DNA of 64,000 nt, taken from positions 620,001-684,000 of the forward strand of contig NZ_CANMED010000001.1 of assembly GCF_947496855.1 (NCBI RefSeq), in the 5' to 3' direction. The stretch is from an uncultured Aquimarina sp. GTDB lineage: Bacteria > Bacteroidota > Bacteroidia > Flavobacteriales > Flavobacteriaceae. The notes under the pieces are model-generated. The model saw only the letters and a program-made list of their open reading frames with translations. It did no database searches and was not told the DNA's origin. The translations under genes and the position numbers were made by a program. This document shows positions 53,624-62,875 of the stretch, piece by piece. Numbering within the stretch: the stretch's first letter is position 1; each line of letters begins with the position of its first letter.

Positions 53624-54064
53624 TCAACTATTTCCAACAATCATTCCTGCAATTTCTCCTTTTGCAATTAATTTTTGTTCCTCATTAAACATTTCAACTT
53701 TACATTTTAGCTTATTAAACCTAAAATATTCCTTTTCTGATTTCACCAACACCTTTTCTCCTGGCAAGACTGCTTTATAAAAATTGATTACAGTACTGCT
53801 CATAGCGACTCCAATTGTGTTTTTATCTATTTGTTCTTTTAGCGTAAATATTCCTAGGCAAACTAATCCGATCTGAGCCATAATTTCTGTTAGAATAACA
53901 CCAGGTGTAATAGGATGATCTTTAAAATGACCTTGATAAAAATATTCGTCAGGTTTTAAGGTATAAGACCCTTTAACACCATTTTCATCTACTTCTTCAA
54001 TTTCATCCACAAACAAAAATGGAGCTTCATAAGGTAATTTTTCTATGATTTGTTCTTTCGTCAA
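53624..54064 (-). CDS. FabZ-like 3-hydroxyacyl-ACP dehydratase
   Basis: The protein has 146 residues. LPYEAPFLFVDEIEEVD, YQGHFKDHPITPGVILTEIM (His46 and the PG of the FabZ hot-dog fold), KFYKAVLPGEKVLVKSEKEYF. The usual catalytic Glu/Asp helix reads EIMAQIG. It dehydrates the reduced intermediate on the ACP. No ketoreductase is seen in the cluster; one from primary metabolism would be needed. Confidence 0.87.
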   Translation of the reverse strand: MTKEQIIEKLPYEAPFLFVDEIEEVDENGVKGSYTLKPDEYFYQGHFKDHPITPGVILTEIMAQIGLVCLGIFTLKEQIDKNTIGVAMSSTVINFYKAVLPGEKVLVKSEKEYFRFNKLKCKVEMFNEEQKLIAKGEIAGMIVGNS

Positions 54065-54076
54065 AATCTTTATTTT

Positions 54077-54559
54077 TTAAAAAGCACATCCGTTTGGCAA
54101 AGGTGCTGCCGTTTCTAATTCATTTGCAAAAGTAGTTTCTAAGGTTTCTTGACTAAATCCAGCGGATACACTTCCCTTAAATACAACATCTCCATATCCC
54201 TTATTATTCATATGTGCTCTAATATATACTATCTGATCTTTAGTAATATTCACGGGACCTCCTGACCTTGTAAAAGGTTGTTCGTTTACGTGACTATGCC
54301 CTAATATTCTCCTATATAATAATGTACCTTCTTCGGAAATGATTTCCCACCAATCTGCATATTGATTACATCCTAGATCTGGGCTCTTTATTTCTACACT
54401 AAATGTATAATTACTTTCTTCTCCAGCTATAGAAACATCAGTAATACCCGCAGTTACTTCTGGTATAGAAATATCAGTTTCTACAGTTGAATCATCATTT
54501 TTTGTACAGGCAGAAGCTGAGATTGTAAATAAAATAATACAGACTAATAAATTCTTCAT
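54077..54559 (-). CDS. Lipoprotein of unknown function inside the polyketide operon
   Basis: The protein has 160 residues, signal IILFTISASAC (Cys18). Conserved-looking text: GCNQYADWWEIISEEGTLLY, RRILGHSHVNEQPFTRSGG, VYIRAHMNNKGYGDVVFKG. I have no function for it. It has a 12-bp gap to the dehydratase gene and 42 bp to the polyketide synthase gene, so it is co-transcribed; it may take up, shield or export the product at the envelope. Confidence 0.7.
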   Translation of the reverse strand: MKNLLVCIILFTISASACTKNDDSTVETDISIPEVTAGITDVSIAGEESNYTFSVEIKSPDLGCNQYADWWEIISEEGTLLYRRILGHSHVNEQPFTRSGGPVNITKDQIVYIRAHMNNKGYGDVVFKGSVSAGFSQETLETTFANELETAAPLPNGCAF

Positions 54560-54601
54560 TTTCGTATAGTTTTAGTTAACGCTAATTAAACTTATTTTAA
54601 A

Positions 54602-55654
54602 TTACCACTCTAACAATATTCTTTGCGCAGAGAATCCAGGACCAAAACTAAGCATAAGACCTGTTTCTCCTTTAGTTGGCTTTTTATTCATAAAACGCTC
54701 TAATACGTATAAAACAGTAGCACTACTCATATTTCCATATTCTTGTAGTACAGCTTTAGTATCATCTATGTTCTTACCAAGATCTCCAAAAAGACCTTCT
54801 ACAGTCTGTACAATCTTTTTACCTCCAGGATGAAAGATCAGATGATCAATTTCTTCTAGCGTTCTTCCATGTTTTTGTAAAAAGGGATGTATAATATCCG
54901 GAAAATGTTTCGCTATTTTTTCAGGAACCTCTTTATCCAATACCATTTGTAAACCACCATTTGTCAATTTAAACCCCATCATTGTCGTAGCATCATAAAA
55001 ATGATACATTTCATCGGCAATTATTCTAGGGCCGTTAGCTTCCTCTTCTGAAGAAAGCAACACACAAGCTGCTCCATCTCCAAAAATAGCAGCACTCACA
55101 ATATTTACCATACTAAAATCAGTATGCTGAAACGTAGCAGTTGGTGATTCGATTGCAATTACTGCAGCTCTTTTCCCAGGATTAGCTTGCAGAAAGTTTT
55201 TTGCATAAATCATTCCTGATACTCCAGCAGCACATCCCATTTCAGTAACAGGCAATCTTACTATATCTTGCCTAAGACCTAACTCGTTGATAATGTAAGC
55301 ATCTAAAGATGGGATCATGATTCCTGTACAGCTTACCGTAATTATATAATCTAGTGATTTTGGGTCCCAATCAGCCTGATTCAAAGCTTTCTTGACTACA
55401 GAATTTCCTAATTTTTTCACTTCACGAATATGGATATCATTCTTTTCTTCAAACGAAGTTGCAGTAAAAACTTCTTCTATACTCATGATCCCATATCGTT
55501 TATCTACGGCAGCATTTTCGAAAATCTTAAGAACCTTTCGTCTAAAACGATCTTCTTGACCTGTAAGCCATTGTGATACAAAAGGAAGTATTTCCTTTGT
55601 ATCTCTAACATATTGTGGCAACTGTTTAGCTACCGTTGTTATTTTTACACTCAA
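54602..55654 (-). CDS. Type III polyketide synthase
   Basis: The protein has 350 residues, the usual size for bacterial chalcone-synthase-like enzymes. TEMGCAAGVSGM (Cys141), LIFHPGGKKIV (His275) and EYGNMSSATVLYVLE (Asn308) form the catalytic triad; the C-terminal GPGFSAQRILLEW is typical. It condenses an acyl starter with malonyl-CoA and cyclises to a resorcinol, phloroglucinol or pyrone. The fatty-acid-type genes downstream suggest an ACP-bound starter; the methyltransferase and flavoprotein upstream suggest later ring methylation and oxidation. Confidence 0.93.
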   Translation of the reverse strand: MSVKITTVAKQLPQYVRDTKEILPFVSQWLTGQEDRFRRKVLKIFENAAVDKRYGIMSIEEVFTATSFEEKNDIHIREVKKLGNSVVKKALNQADWDPKSLDYIITVSCTGIMIPSLDAYIINELGLRQDIVRLPVTEMGCAAGVSGMIYAKNFLQANPGKRAAVIAIESPTATFQHTDFSMVNIVSAAIFGDGAACVLLSSEEEANGPRIIADEMYHFYDATTMMGFKLTNGGLQMVLDKEVPEKIAKHFPDIIHPFLQKHGRTLEEIDHLIFHPGGKKIVQTVEGLFGDLGKNIDDTKAVLQEYGNMSSATVLYVLERFMNKKPTKGETGLMLSFGPGFSAQRILLEW

Positions 55655-55672
55655 TTTATTTTCCTTTATTTC

Positions 55673-56383
55673 TTAATTTCTAATCACCCAACGATATCTG
55701 AATGCCCATTTCCAATCTAATTGATACGTACCTAATTTTAAATCTTTTGCAAACTGAACTAATTCTTTTCTTTTGAAACCTCTTTTTATAGATACTAAGC
55801 CATCATTTTTTGCTATATACCCTTTAATGAAAAAATAGCTAAATATTTTGAATAAATAATAAGACCACTTGTGTCTATGTATATCATTAATAATTACTAC
55901 TTCAGAAACCAACTCCAAACTCTTTTTAAGTACTCTTTTTATTTCTTCATCCTTAAAATGATGTAATGTTAGTGTACAAACTATAATATCACAATGAAAA
56001 TCTTCTTTTTCTAATGTTAAAATATTTTTATTATGAAATTCTATATCCTTGTATGAAGCACTTTGTTTTTTTGCTTGTAATAGGCATTTTTCATTATTAT
56101 CGATTCCAATTAATTTTGCTTTTATTTCTTTTTTACTAAAACGATCAGCTAATTTTCTAAGCATTTCGCCATCACCACAGCCTAGGTCCATAATAACCAA
56201 TTTTTTTGTGCTTTCTCTCTTTTTTATTTCATCTAAAACTGCATTTATTGTAATATTATTTCCACCAAGTAATAGATTAACCCTAGAGATATCTTTTAAT
56301 GCTATTCCTAGAGCTTCTTCATTAACCTTGGGATCATCCATAAGTTCTGCTTCATTACTTCGATATTCAAGATTTACTGGCAT
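55673..56383 (-). CDS. Class I SAM methyltransferase of the polyketide operon
   Basis: The protein has 236 residues. VIMDLGCGDGEMLRKLA (motif I, SAM-binding), KLIGIDNNEKC (acidic loop), HCDIIVCTLTLHHFKDEEI (motif IV) are clear. It overlaps the flavoprotein gene by 10 bp. In Streptomyces the srs operon pairs a type III polyketide synthase with a methyltransferase and a flavoprotein, so phenolic-lipid methylation is a reasonable role. Confidence 0.88.
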   Translation of the reverse strand: MPVNLEYRSNEAELMDDPKVNEEALGIALKDISRVNLLLGGNNITINAVLDEIKKRESTKKLVIMDLGCGDGEMLRKLADRFSKKEIKAKLIGIDNNEKCLLQAKKQSASYKDIEFHNKNILTLEKEDFHCDIIVCTLTLHHFKDEEIKRVLKKSLELVSEVVIINDIHRHKWSYYLFKIFSYFFIKGYIAKNDGLVSIKRGFKRKELVQFAKDLKLGTYQLDWKWAFRYRWVIRN

Positions 56384-57504
56384 ACAATAGGCTTTCCGTG
56401 TGTTTGTTTTATAATTTCTGGAACAATAGAAGGAACAGTATTTGCAATTTTTTGTGCTACCTGTTGAAATCTATTGCTTAATAATACTTTCTGTAGTATT
56501 CTTCCTGCTTGTAATCTTTTAGAAAAAGTACTATTCCACTGTTTAGTATATAGATTTTCAATCTCCTCAAAAGAATAAATTTTCGTGCTATAATTCTCAA
56601 CCAACAGCTCACATAGAATTTGTGAACTTTGGATTGCCATTGCCATTCCATTACCACAGAGAGGATGAATCAATCCTGCGGCATCACCTAGCATAAAAAT
56701 ATGATTTTCTACAGGCTTTTTCTTGTCAAAATTAATCTGGCTTATGGTTATAGGTTTCTCGAATACCTGCTCTGAGTTTTCAAAAAATTCTTTTAGATAA
56801 GGGTTTTCACAAAGTACTTTCTTTTCGAATTCCTTAATATTTTTATATTTCTTAAAACTATTGTAATTAACTAGATAGCAAGCATTTACTGTATTATTCT
56901 CAACATAAGATAATCCACAATAACCTCCATCAAAATTATGTAATGCCACTGTTTTAGTATCTAAATTAGCTTTATAGTGAGCTTTAACGGCTAACCATGG
57001 GGATTTTTTATAACTAAAATCTCGTTTCAGGTTTTTGTCTAAGCCAGAGCGTTTACCATATGCTCCAATTACATAATCACTGGTTAACACCTTATTATTA
57101 GTAGTTATTATCTGAAATGCCTTATGATCATACTTTATATCGATAACTTGATCATGTATCATTTGTACTCCAAAACTTTTGGCCTTGTTCCATAAATAAT
57201 AATCTAATGCATACCTACTTATTCCAAAACCACCTAAAGGAAGCTCACTTTTGATCATTTTTCCCTTTTGCGTACTAATATTCAATTCCGAAATTTCTAC
57301 AGGGTTTAATTCATTCACGTTCACTCCCAAAAAATCTAAATAAGACAATACTTCATTAGAAATGTATTCTCCACAAACTTTATGCTTCGGATATACATCT
57401 CTCTCGATAAGAGTAACAGAAATTTGAGCCTTTGCCAGATGAATAGCACTGGTTAAACCAGCTAAACCACCACCGATGATTAGTATGTGTGTATGACTAT
57501 TCAT
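56374..57504 (-). CDS. FAD-dependent hydroxylase/reductase (geranylgeranyl reductase-like)
   Basis: The protein has 376 residues from ATG 57504; the frame reaches 57573, but that stretch is in the terminator spacer. ILIIGGGLAGLTSAIHLAKA (FAD Rossmann), CGEYISNEVLSYL (family Cys region), DYVIGAYGKRS (DG motif analogue) and HIFMLGDAAGLIHPLCGNGMAMAI (second FAD motif) show a UbiH/GGR-type flavoprotein. It is the first gene of the operon and could hydroxylate the phenolic ring to a quinol. Confidence 0.85.
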   Translation of the reverse strand: MNSHTHILIIGGGLAGLTSAIHLAKAQISVTLIERDVYPKHKVCGEYISNEVLSYLDFLGVNVNELNPVEISELNISTQKGKMIKSELPLGGFGISRYALDYYLWNKAKSFGVQMIHDQVIDIKYDHKAFQIITTNNKVLTSDYVIGAYGKRSGLDKNLKRDFSYKKSPWLAVKAHYKANLDTKTVALHNFDGGYCGLSYVENNTVNACYLVNYNSFKKYKNIKEFEKKVLCENPYLKEFFENSEQVFEKPITISQINFDKKKPVENHIFMLGDAAGLIHPLCGNGMAMAIQSSQILCELLVENYSTKIYSFEEIENLYTKQWNSTFSKRLQAGRILQKVLLSNRFQQVAQKIANTVPSIVPEIIKQTHGKPIVCQ

Positions 57505-57537
57505 TTTTTGAAGATACATAAATTTTGAGCATAAAAA

Positions 57538-57563
57538 AATCCCGAATATTAAGTCGGGATTTA
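57538..57563 (-). terminator. Terminator after the OmpA-like gene
   Basis: AAATCCCGA and TCGGGATTT arms, then seven T on the minus strand, 21 bases past the stop at 57584. It separates the OmpA unit from the polyketide operon. Confidence 0.82.
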
Positions 57564-57583
57564 TCATTCTCAATTACAACATT

Positions 57584-58276
57584 TTACTCTTTTATTTGTG
57601 CAACCGCCTGCCGTCTTAGTTCTTCATTGGGTGAAATTGTTACTTCCACCCTTCTATTTTTAGTTTTACCTTCTGTAGATGTATTATCATACCTAGGTTG
57701 TGATTCTCCATAATATTTAACAGTAAACCTTTGTTCATTAACCCCCTGAAGAACAAGATAATCTCTTACAGATTGCGCCCTGTATTTAGATAACAAAAAA
57801 TTTGATTCTTCTTTACCAACATTGTCCGTATGTCCTTCAATTAAAATATTAGAATTAGGATATTCTTCAAGAATACCTGCCAACTTTTCAATTGTTTCTT
57901 TAGATGACTCATTTAAATCGTGCTTATTAGTACTAAAATACACACCACTTTCTTCATCAAAAACAATATTAATATCTTCCTCAATTCTTTGTACTGCAAC
58001 ACTCGGCATTTCTTCTTCAATTTTTTTAGCTTGCTGGTCCATTTGATTACCAATAACACTACCTACTGTTGCTCCTACAATTCCGCCGATAACAGCTCCA
58101 AGCTCAGTATCGCCTCCCGTGTTATTCCCTATAACTCCACCTATAATTGCTCCACCCGCAGCTCCAATAAATCCGCCTAATTCTGCGTTTTTCATAGACT
58201 TACAACTAACCATGGTTATTAATAGTATTCCTAAATATATTAGTTTCTTTGAGTTTTTAATATTGTGTGATTTCAT
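57584..58276 (-). CDS. OmpA-family lipoprotein with glycine zipper (copy 1)
   Basis: The protein has 230 residues. Lipoprotein signal LGILLITMVSC; a Gly-rich zipper GGFIGAAGGAIIGGVIGNN repeated in the second helix; and an OmpA peptidoglycan-binding domain with LIEGHTDNVGKEESNFLLSK, YRAQSVRDYL and KNRRVEVTI. It anchors the outer membrane to the wall. It aligns throughout with 58986-59678. Confidence 0.9.
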   Translation of the reverse strand: MKSHNIKNSKKLIYLGILLITMVSCKSMKNAELGGFIGAAGGAIIGGVIGNNTGGDTELGAVIGGIVGATVGSVIGNQMDQQAKKIEEEMPSVAVQRIEEDINIVFDEESGVYFSTNKHDLNESSKETIEKLAGILEEYPNSNILIEGHTDNVGKEESNFLLSKYRAQSVRDYLVLQGVNEQRFTVKYYGESQPRYDNTSTEGKTKNRRVEVTISPNEELRRQAVAQIKE

Positions 58277-58314
58277 GTGTATTTGATATTTATTGATTTT
58301 AACGTTAATGAATT

Positions 58315-58797
58315 TTATTGTTTATCAAAGTTGAGTTTTATTGTAAATTTTTCTCCATCCACTATCATATCATAACTCCAAATCATTATAGCTTCTTCTA
58401 GTTGATACAATTGCATACGATATCCTTTATTGTTATTATTACTTTTCATTTTATTATTCATAGGTTTTAGCATAATACTATGGTTAAACCCATACATTTC
58501 TTTGGGAATTGACCATATAAAATTCTGAACACCAGTATTTGAACACGAGGTACCAGATAAGGCATAGCTGCCAGTATTATTATTTGCAATAAACTCCCAA
58601 TTGGTATTTTCTATACACTGCAGTGAAATGTCGTTTAAAATAGTAATCGCATAGGTCCCTTTACTATTCGTATCATAGTTAACCTCTTTTAAGATCCAAA
58701 CTCCATTAATCGAGTTTTTTGCAGCTCTGGTTAGTTTATTTGATGCACCACAACTTAGTAAGAGAGTACAAGTAAGAACTATATAAATTGTTTTCAA
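58315..58797 (-). CDS. Lipocalin-like lipoprotein (copy 1)
   Basis: The protein has 160 residues, signal VLTCTLLLSC. INGVWILKEVNYD, LQCIENTNWEFIANNNTGSY and NNNKGYRMQLYQLEEAIMIWSYD follow the lipocalin-like family of Bacteroidota. It precedes the OmpA gene by 38 bases. The pair is repeated at 58986-60174. Confidence 0.83.
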   Translation of the reverse strand: MKTIYIVLTCTLLLSCGASNKLTRAAKNSINGVWILKEVNYDTNSKGTYAITILNDISLQCIENTNWEFIANNNTGSYALSGTSCSNTGVQNFIWSIPKEMYGFNHSIMLKPMNNKMKSNNNNKGYRMQLYQLEEAIMIWSYDMIVDGEKFTIKLNFDKQ

Positions 58798-58927
58798 GGT
58801 TTTGGTTTAAAGAGATTAATATGATTTGTACAGTACAAATATCTTCATATTACACTCCTTAGACTACATCATAAATAGTGAAAACAACATCACTGTTTTC
58901 AGGGTAAAAAGTTTGATCAGAAAACAA

Positions 58928-58964
58928 AAAACCCCCAACAGAATAAAGTTCTGTTGGGGGTTTT
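58928..58964 (-). terminator. Strong terminator after OmpA copy 2
   Basis: AAAACCCCCAACAGAA and TTCTGTTGGGGGTTTT arms (16 bp) with a five-base loop, 22 bases past the stop at 58986. It insulates the two lipocalin/OmpA units. Confidence 0.92.
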
Positions 58965-58985
58965 ATATCTATTTTCAGTTTTTAT

Positions 58986-59678
58986 TTAGTCTACCTTTTT
59001 AGCGTCATTGATCATTTTGTCATTTGCTAAAACACCAAATTCTACTCTTCGGTTTTTGGCTCTTCCTTCTGCAGTAGCATTATCATACTTAGGTAATGTT
59101 TCTCCATGATAATAAGTAGTTAATCTTGATTTACTTATTCCCTGTGAAACAAGGTAATTGGTTACAGAACTAGCTCGTTTTTTAGATAATTCCATATTAT
59201 AAGCATCATCACCAGAGCTATCAGTGTGCCCATCAATTATAATGTTAGTATCAGAATATTCTTTAAAAACACCAATCAACTTATTAAGAGTTTCTTTGGA
59301 TTTTGCATTGATATTATGCTTATTTGTTTCAAAATAAATACCGCTATTTTCATCAAATATAATATCAATTCCTTCTCCTACTCTGGTTACTTCGGCACCG
59401 GGAATTTCTTCTTCTATCTTCTGCGCTTGCTTATCCATTTTTTTACCAATAACACCACCGGCAACTCCGCCGATAACTCCACCAATGATAGCTCCAAGTA
59501 CTGAATTTTCCTTGTTTCCAACATTATTCCCGATTACTCCTCCAAGAACAGCTCCAGAAGTTGTACCGATTACTGCTCCTTTCTGAGTGTTATTTGCATT
59601 TTGTACCGCATCACAGCTATTTAAAATTGCTAAAGCGGTTAGCGCTAGTATTGTTTTATTAAAAATTGTTTTGATCAT
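58986..59678 (-). CDS. OmpA-family lipoprotein with glycine zipper (copy 2)
   Basis: The protein has 230 residues with lipoprotein signal ALTALAILNSC; zipper GGVIGNNVGNKENSVLGAII; OmpA domain IIDGHTDSSGDDAYNMELSK, RASSVTNYLV, KNRRVEFGV. Same length and domain order as copy 1; the two arose by duplication of the lipocalin/OmpA pair. Confidence 0.9.
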   Translation of the reverse strand: MIKTIFNKTILALTALAILNSCDAVQNANNTQKGAVIGTTSGAVLGGVIGNNVGNKENSVLGAIIGGVIGGVAGGVIGKKMDKQAQKIEEEIPGAEVTRVGEGIDIIFDENSGIYFETNKHNINAKSKETLNKLIGVFKEYSDTNIIIDGHTDSSGDDAYNMELSKKRASSVTNYLVSQGISKSRLTTYYHGETLPKYDNATAEGRAKNRRVEFGVLANDKMINDAKKVD

Positions 59679-59697
59679 TGCTTTATGATTTGAGTTA

Positions 59698-60174
59698 TTA
59701 TAGTTTATTAAAATTCATTGTGATTACAAACGGTTTTCCTTCTAGACTCACCGTTTGGGTCCACGTCATTGTTGTATCATCTAAATGTTTTAGAGTCATT
59801 CTATACCCTTTATTGTTATTTGTACTTTTTTTCTTTTCGTCTGTGGGTTTGAAAAGAAAACTATAATCTCCATTTTCTGATGGTTGAGGAATAGTAAATC
59901 TAAAATTTCTAGCACCTGTAGAAGTACATTGACTATCGTTTACTGTATACATACCTGTATTATTATTCGGAATAAACTTCCAAACACCACCAGTAAGGCA
60001 TTCTGCTGAAGCATCATTATATAGTGTAACTTCAAAAATCCCTGAGCGATCATAGGATATTTTATCTAATGACCACTCTCCTTTAAGTGTCTTTTTTGCA
60101 GCTATAATGGTTTTTTGACTAGCAGAACATGAAGCAAGTAGAATAACTGTAAGTAATAAGATCAGTTTTTTCAT
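59698..60174 (-). CDS. Lipocalin-like lipoprotein (copy 2)
   Basis: The protein has 158 residues, signal LLTVILLASC. LKGEWSLDKISYD, AECLTGGVWKFIPNNNTGMY and STNNNKGYRMTLKHLDD align with copy 1. It has 19 bp to its OmpA partner. Confidence 0.83.
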   Translation of the reverse strand: MKKLILLLTVILLASCSASQKTIIAAKKTLKGEWSLDKISYDRSGIFEVTLYNDASAECLTGGVWKFIPNNNTGMYTVNDSQCTSTGARNFRFTIPQPSENGDYSFLFKPTDEKKKSTNNNKGYRMTLKHLDDTTMTWTQTVSLEGKPFVITMNFNKL

Positions 60175-60522
60175 GAGTTTTTAGTTTATTATTTATGTGT
60201 AAAATTTGGTTGAATAATTTATATTCAAATATCTTTATACTTGAATACTTTATTTGAAAATTAGTTTAAAACTATTTTATTCATTAGATCAAGCGTGAAA
60301 ATTTCAGATAAAAATTAATTTTTAATTATTTTACTTCACGAGTTATAAAGCAATAACGTTTAATTCAAACCTATATTTCTTTTAGAAGTTAATTTTATGG
60401 TATATTTTTTAGTAAACATTGTATGCGAAAAACCTAAAATTTTACAGAGCAAATTTAACGTCAGATACTTTTTTATATGTCCTCAAATGAGAGAATAATT
60501 AATTCATATGGAAAAAATACAA
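60175..60522. other. AT-rich spacer without recognised features
   Basis: Nothing beyond AT-rich text is seen in these 348 bases; a promoter for the lipocalin/OmpA unit must lie in the left part, but no clear TAnnTTTG box stands out. Confidence 0.5.
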
Positions 60523-61842
60523 TTATTGGTTTCTAGGAACTCTAAATAATAATAAGACACCAATCACAAAAAATAAGATTAAGAAAAGTATAGAATACCT
60601 AATACTTCCTGTAAGTTGAGCAACTAAACCATATGAAAACATACCTATCACAATTCCTATTTTTTCTGCAACATCATAAAAACTAAAATAAGAAGCAGTA
60701 TCTACAGCATTTTCTGGTAAAAACTTCGAATACGTTGATCTAGACAATGATTGAATCCCTCCCATCACTAAACCAACTATCGCAGCCGTAACATAAAACT
60801 CTTCGGGTTTTGTTACCGTATATGCATATACACAGATACAAATCCAGATACAATTAATAAAAATCAACACCTTGATGTTTCCAAATTTAGCAGAAGCCTT
60901 GGATGTAATAAATGCCCCCAAAACAGCGACCAACTGAATCAATAAAATACTAATAATTAATCCTGTCGTAGCATCCTGATCTCCCCAATCCAATTCTTCA
61001 ATTCCAAAATACGTGGCAATTAACATAATGGTTTGCACTGCCATACTATATACAAAAAATGCAGAAAGATATCTACGCAGTCTCAGATCATGCTGCATAG
61101 CATTCCATATACTTTTAAGTTCTTTGAAACCATTAAAAACCACATCTTTGGTAAGTTTATCCTTCTTATTTCCTTTAGGTAAATAATAATACGTGTATTG
61201 ACTAAACCCTATCCACCATACTCCTACCATTATAAAAGATAATCTAGTAGGGACTCCTTCGTCCTCAAAACCAAAGGTGTCATAAAAGAATATCATTACT
61301 AAATTTAGTATCAAAAGAATAACACTACCAATATATCCCAGAGAATATCCCTTTGCACTAATGGCATCTTGTTGTTCTGGGAACGCGATATCTGGTAAAT
61401 AAGAATTATAAAATACCAAACTAGCCCAGAAACCAATTAACGCTAAAAAATAACATAATAATCCAAACCAAAGGTGTTCCATACTAAACCAATACAAACC
61501 TATACAAGATATGGCTCCCAAATAGCAGAAAAATTTTAAAAAGTTTTTCTTATTCCCTATATAATCCGCAATTCCAGATAATAATGGACTAAGAAAGGAT
61601 ACCACCAAAAAAGCCAACGCGGTTACATAACTAATTAGAGAATCATTATTAAAATCGATACCTAAGAAATTAACCGTATCACTAACGATTTGATCATCAG
61701 CATCTCTTACAATAGTCAAAGCACCCCAAAAAATCGGAAATATTGCAGATGCAATAGTTAAACTATATACTGAATTTGCCCAATCATAAAAAGCCCAAGC
61801 ATTTAGTAATTTCTTATTTCCTTTAGGAAGTACTTCTCGCAT
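60523..61842 (-). CDS. UMF1-type MFS transporter (Atg22-like)
   Basis: The protein has 439 residues, about twelve helices. LLNAWAFYDWANSVYSLTI is the UMF1 opening; GIADYIGNKKNFLKFFC is the loop 2-3 motif; VGLVMGGIQSLSRSTYSKFLPE and SYFSFYDVAEKIGIVIGMFSYG are the family's late signatures. The substrate is unknown; the yeast relative releases amino acids from the vacuole. Confidence 0.9.
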   Translation of the reverse strand: MREVLPKGNKKLLNAWAFYDWANSVYSLTIASAIFPIFWGALTIVRDADDQIVSDTVNFLGIDFNNDSLISYVTALAFLVVSFLSPLLSGIADYIGNKKNFLKFFCYLGAISCIGLYWFSMEHLWFGLLCYFLALIGFWASLVFYNSYLPDIAFPEQQDAISAKGYSLGYIGSVILLILNLVMIFFYDTFGFEDEGVPTRLSFIMVGVWWIGFSQYTYYYLPKGNKKDKLTKDVVFNGFKELKSIWNAMQHDLRLRRYLSAFFVYSMAVQTIMLIATYFGIEELDWGDQDATTGLIISILLIQLVAVLGAFITSKASAKFGNIKVLIFINCIWICICVYAYTVTKPEEFYVTAAIVGLVMGGIQSLSRSTYSKFLPENAVDTASYFSFYDVAEKIGIVIGMFSYGLVAQLTGSIRYSILFLILFFVIGVLLLFRVPRNQ

Positions 61843-61856
61843 ATTATAAAATTAAA

Positions 61857-61886
61857 AAGCTGTTTCAGATTTTTCCGAAATAGCTT
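61857..61886 (-). terminator. Terminator after the M48 protease gene
   Basis: AAGCTGTTTC and GAAATAGCTT arms (one G-T pair) with a T-rich tail on the minus strand, 42 bases past the stop at 61928 and just before the MFS start. Confidence 0.7.
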
Positions 61887-61927
61887 CTAAAATAAGTATA
61901 ATCTTTTTAAGAAATGAAGGTTTACAA

Positions 61928-62749
61928 TTATTTAAAGGTTGTAACCCCAAATTTCTTAGCTTCTGCTTTTGCTGCTGGCGCCCATGCTTGTAAATTAGCA
62001 ATACGAGTATCATTAGACGGGTGTGTACTCATAAACTCTGGTGGTGCTTCTCCTCCACTGTTTGCTTTCATACGTTTCCATAACTCTGCCGCCTCATCTG
62101 GATTATAACCTGCAATTGCCATTAGTGTTAATCCAATTTTATCAGCTTCTGTCTCGTGGCTTCTACTAAATGGTAACATTACGCCAAATTGACTACCTAA
62201 ACCAAAGGCCGTTCCTACTATTTGTTGTGTTTGCTCATTCTGTCCACTTATAGCTACCGAGGTTGCCACTCCAGCAACCTGTTGGATTTGTCCTGCACTC
62301 ATTCTTTGCTGTCCATGATTAGCAATGGCGTGCACTACCTCATGCCCCATAATAGCTGCAACACCTGTTTCTGTTTTGGCAATTGGTAAAATACCTGTAT
62401 AAAATGCAATTTTACCTCCTGGCATTGCCCAAGCATTAACTACCTTATCATCAATAAGATTATATTCCCATTTATAATCTTTTAAATATCCTTGATGACC
62501 ATTTGCATTTAGCCATCTTTCAGCCGCTTTAGCTATTTTTTGTCCTACTCGTGTGATCATTTCTGAATCAGAAGTGCCTTTTACCACTTTGCTTTCTCCC
62601 AATACTTGATTGTATTGAGCAAATGCAGCTGGTAATATCTGAGAATTAGGCACTAGTGCTAATGTCTGTTTACCTGTAAAAGGGTTCGTTGCACAAGATA
62701 GAAACAGGAAAACAGATCCTAATGCAACTATTATTTTTTTCTTTTTCAT
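61928..62749 (-). CDS. M48-family metalloprotease lipoprotein
   Basis: The protein has 273 residues, lipoprotein signal GSVFLFLSC (Cys19). MGHEVVHAIANHG holds the HExxH zinc site (H136, E137, H140), with the third ligand Glu in SHETEADKIGL. This is the LoiP/BepA/YcaL class that degrades misfolded outer-membrane proteins in the periplasm. It stands alone with its own terminator. Confidence 0.9.
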   Translation of the reverse strand: MKKKKIIVALGSVFLFLSCATNPFTGKQTLALVPNSQILPAAFAQYNQVLGESKVVKGTSDSEMITRVGQKIAKAAERWLNANGHQGYLKDYKWEYNLIDDKVVNAWAMPGGKIAFYTGILPIAKTETGVAAIMGHEVVHAIANHGQQRMSAGQIQQVAGVATSVAISGQNEQTQQIVGTAFGLGSQFGVMLPFSRSHETEADKIGLTLMAIAGYNPDEAAELWKRMKANSGGEAPPEFMSTHPSNDTRIANLQAWAPAAKAEAKKFGVTTFK

Positions 62750-62875
62750 AATATTTATGGATAGATGTAAATTTCGCAGGTTAAAATTACAAAATTCATC
62801 ACATCCATTTCAATAAAAAACAATCAATTTATAGAGCAAGATCTATATAAAGCAATAATTATCGATAAGTTGTTT

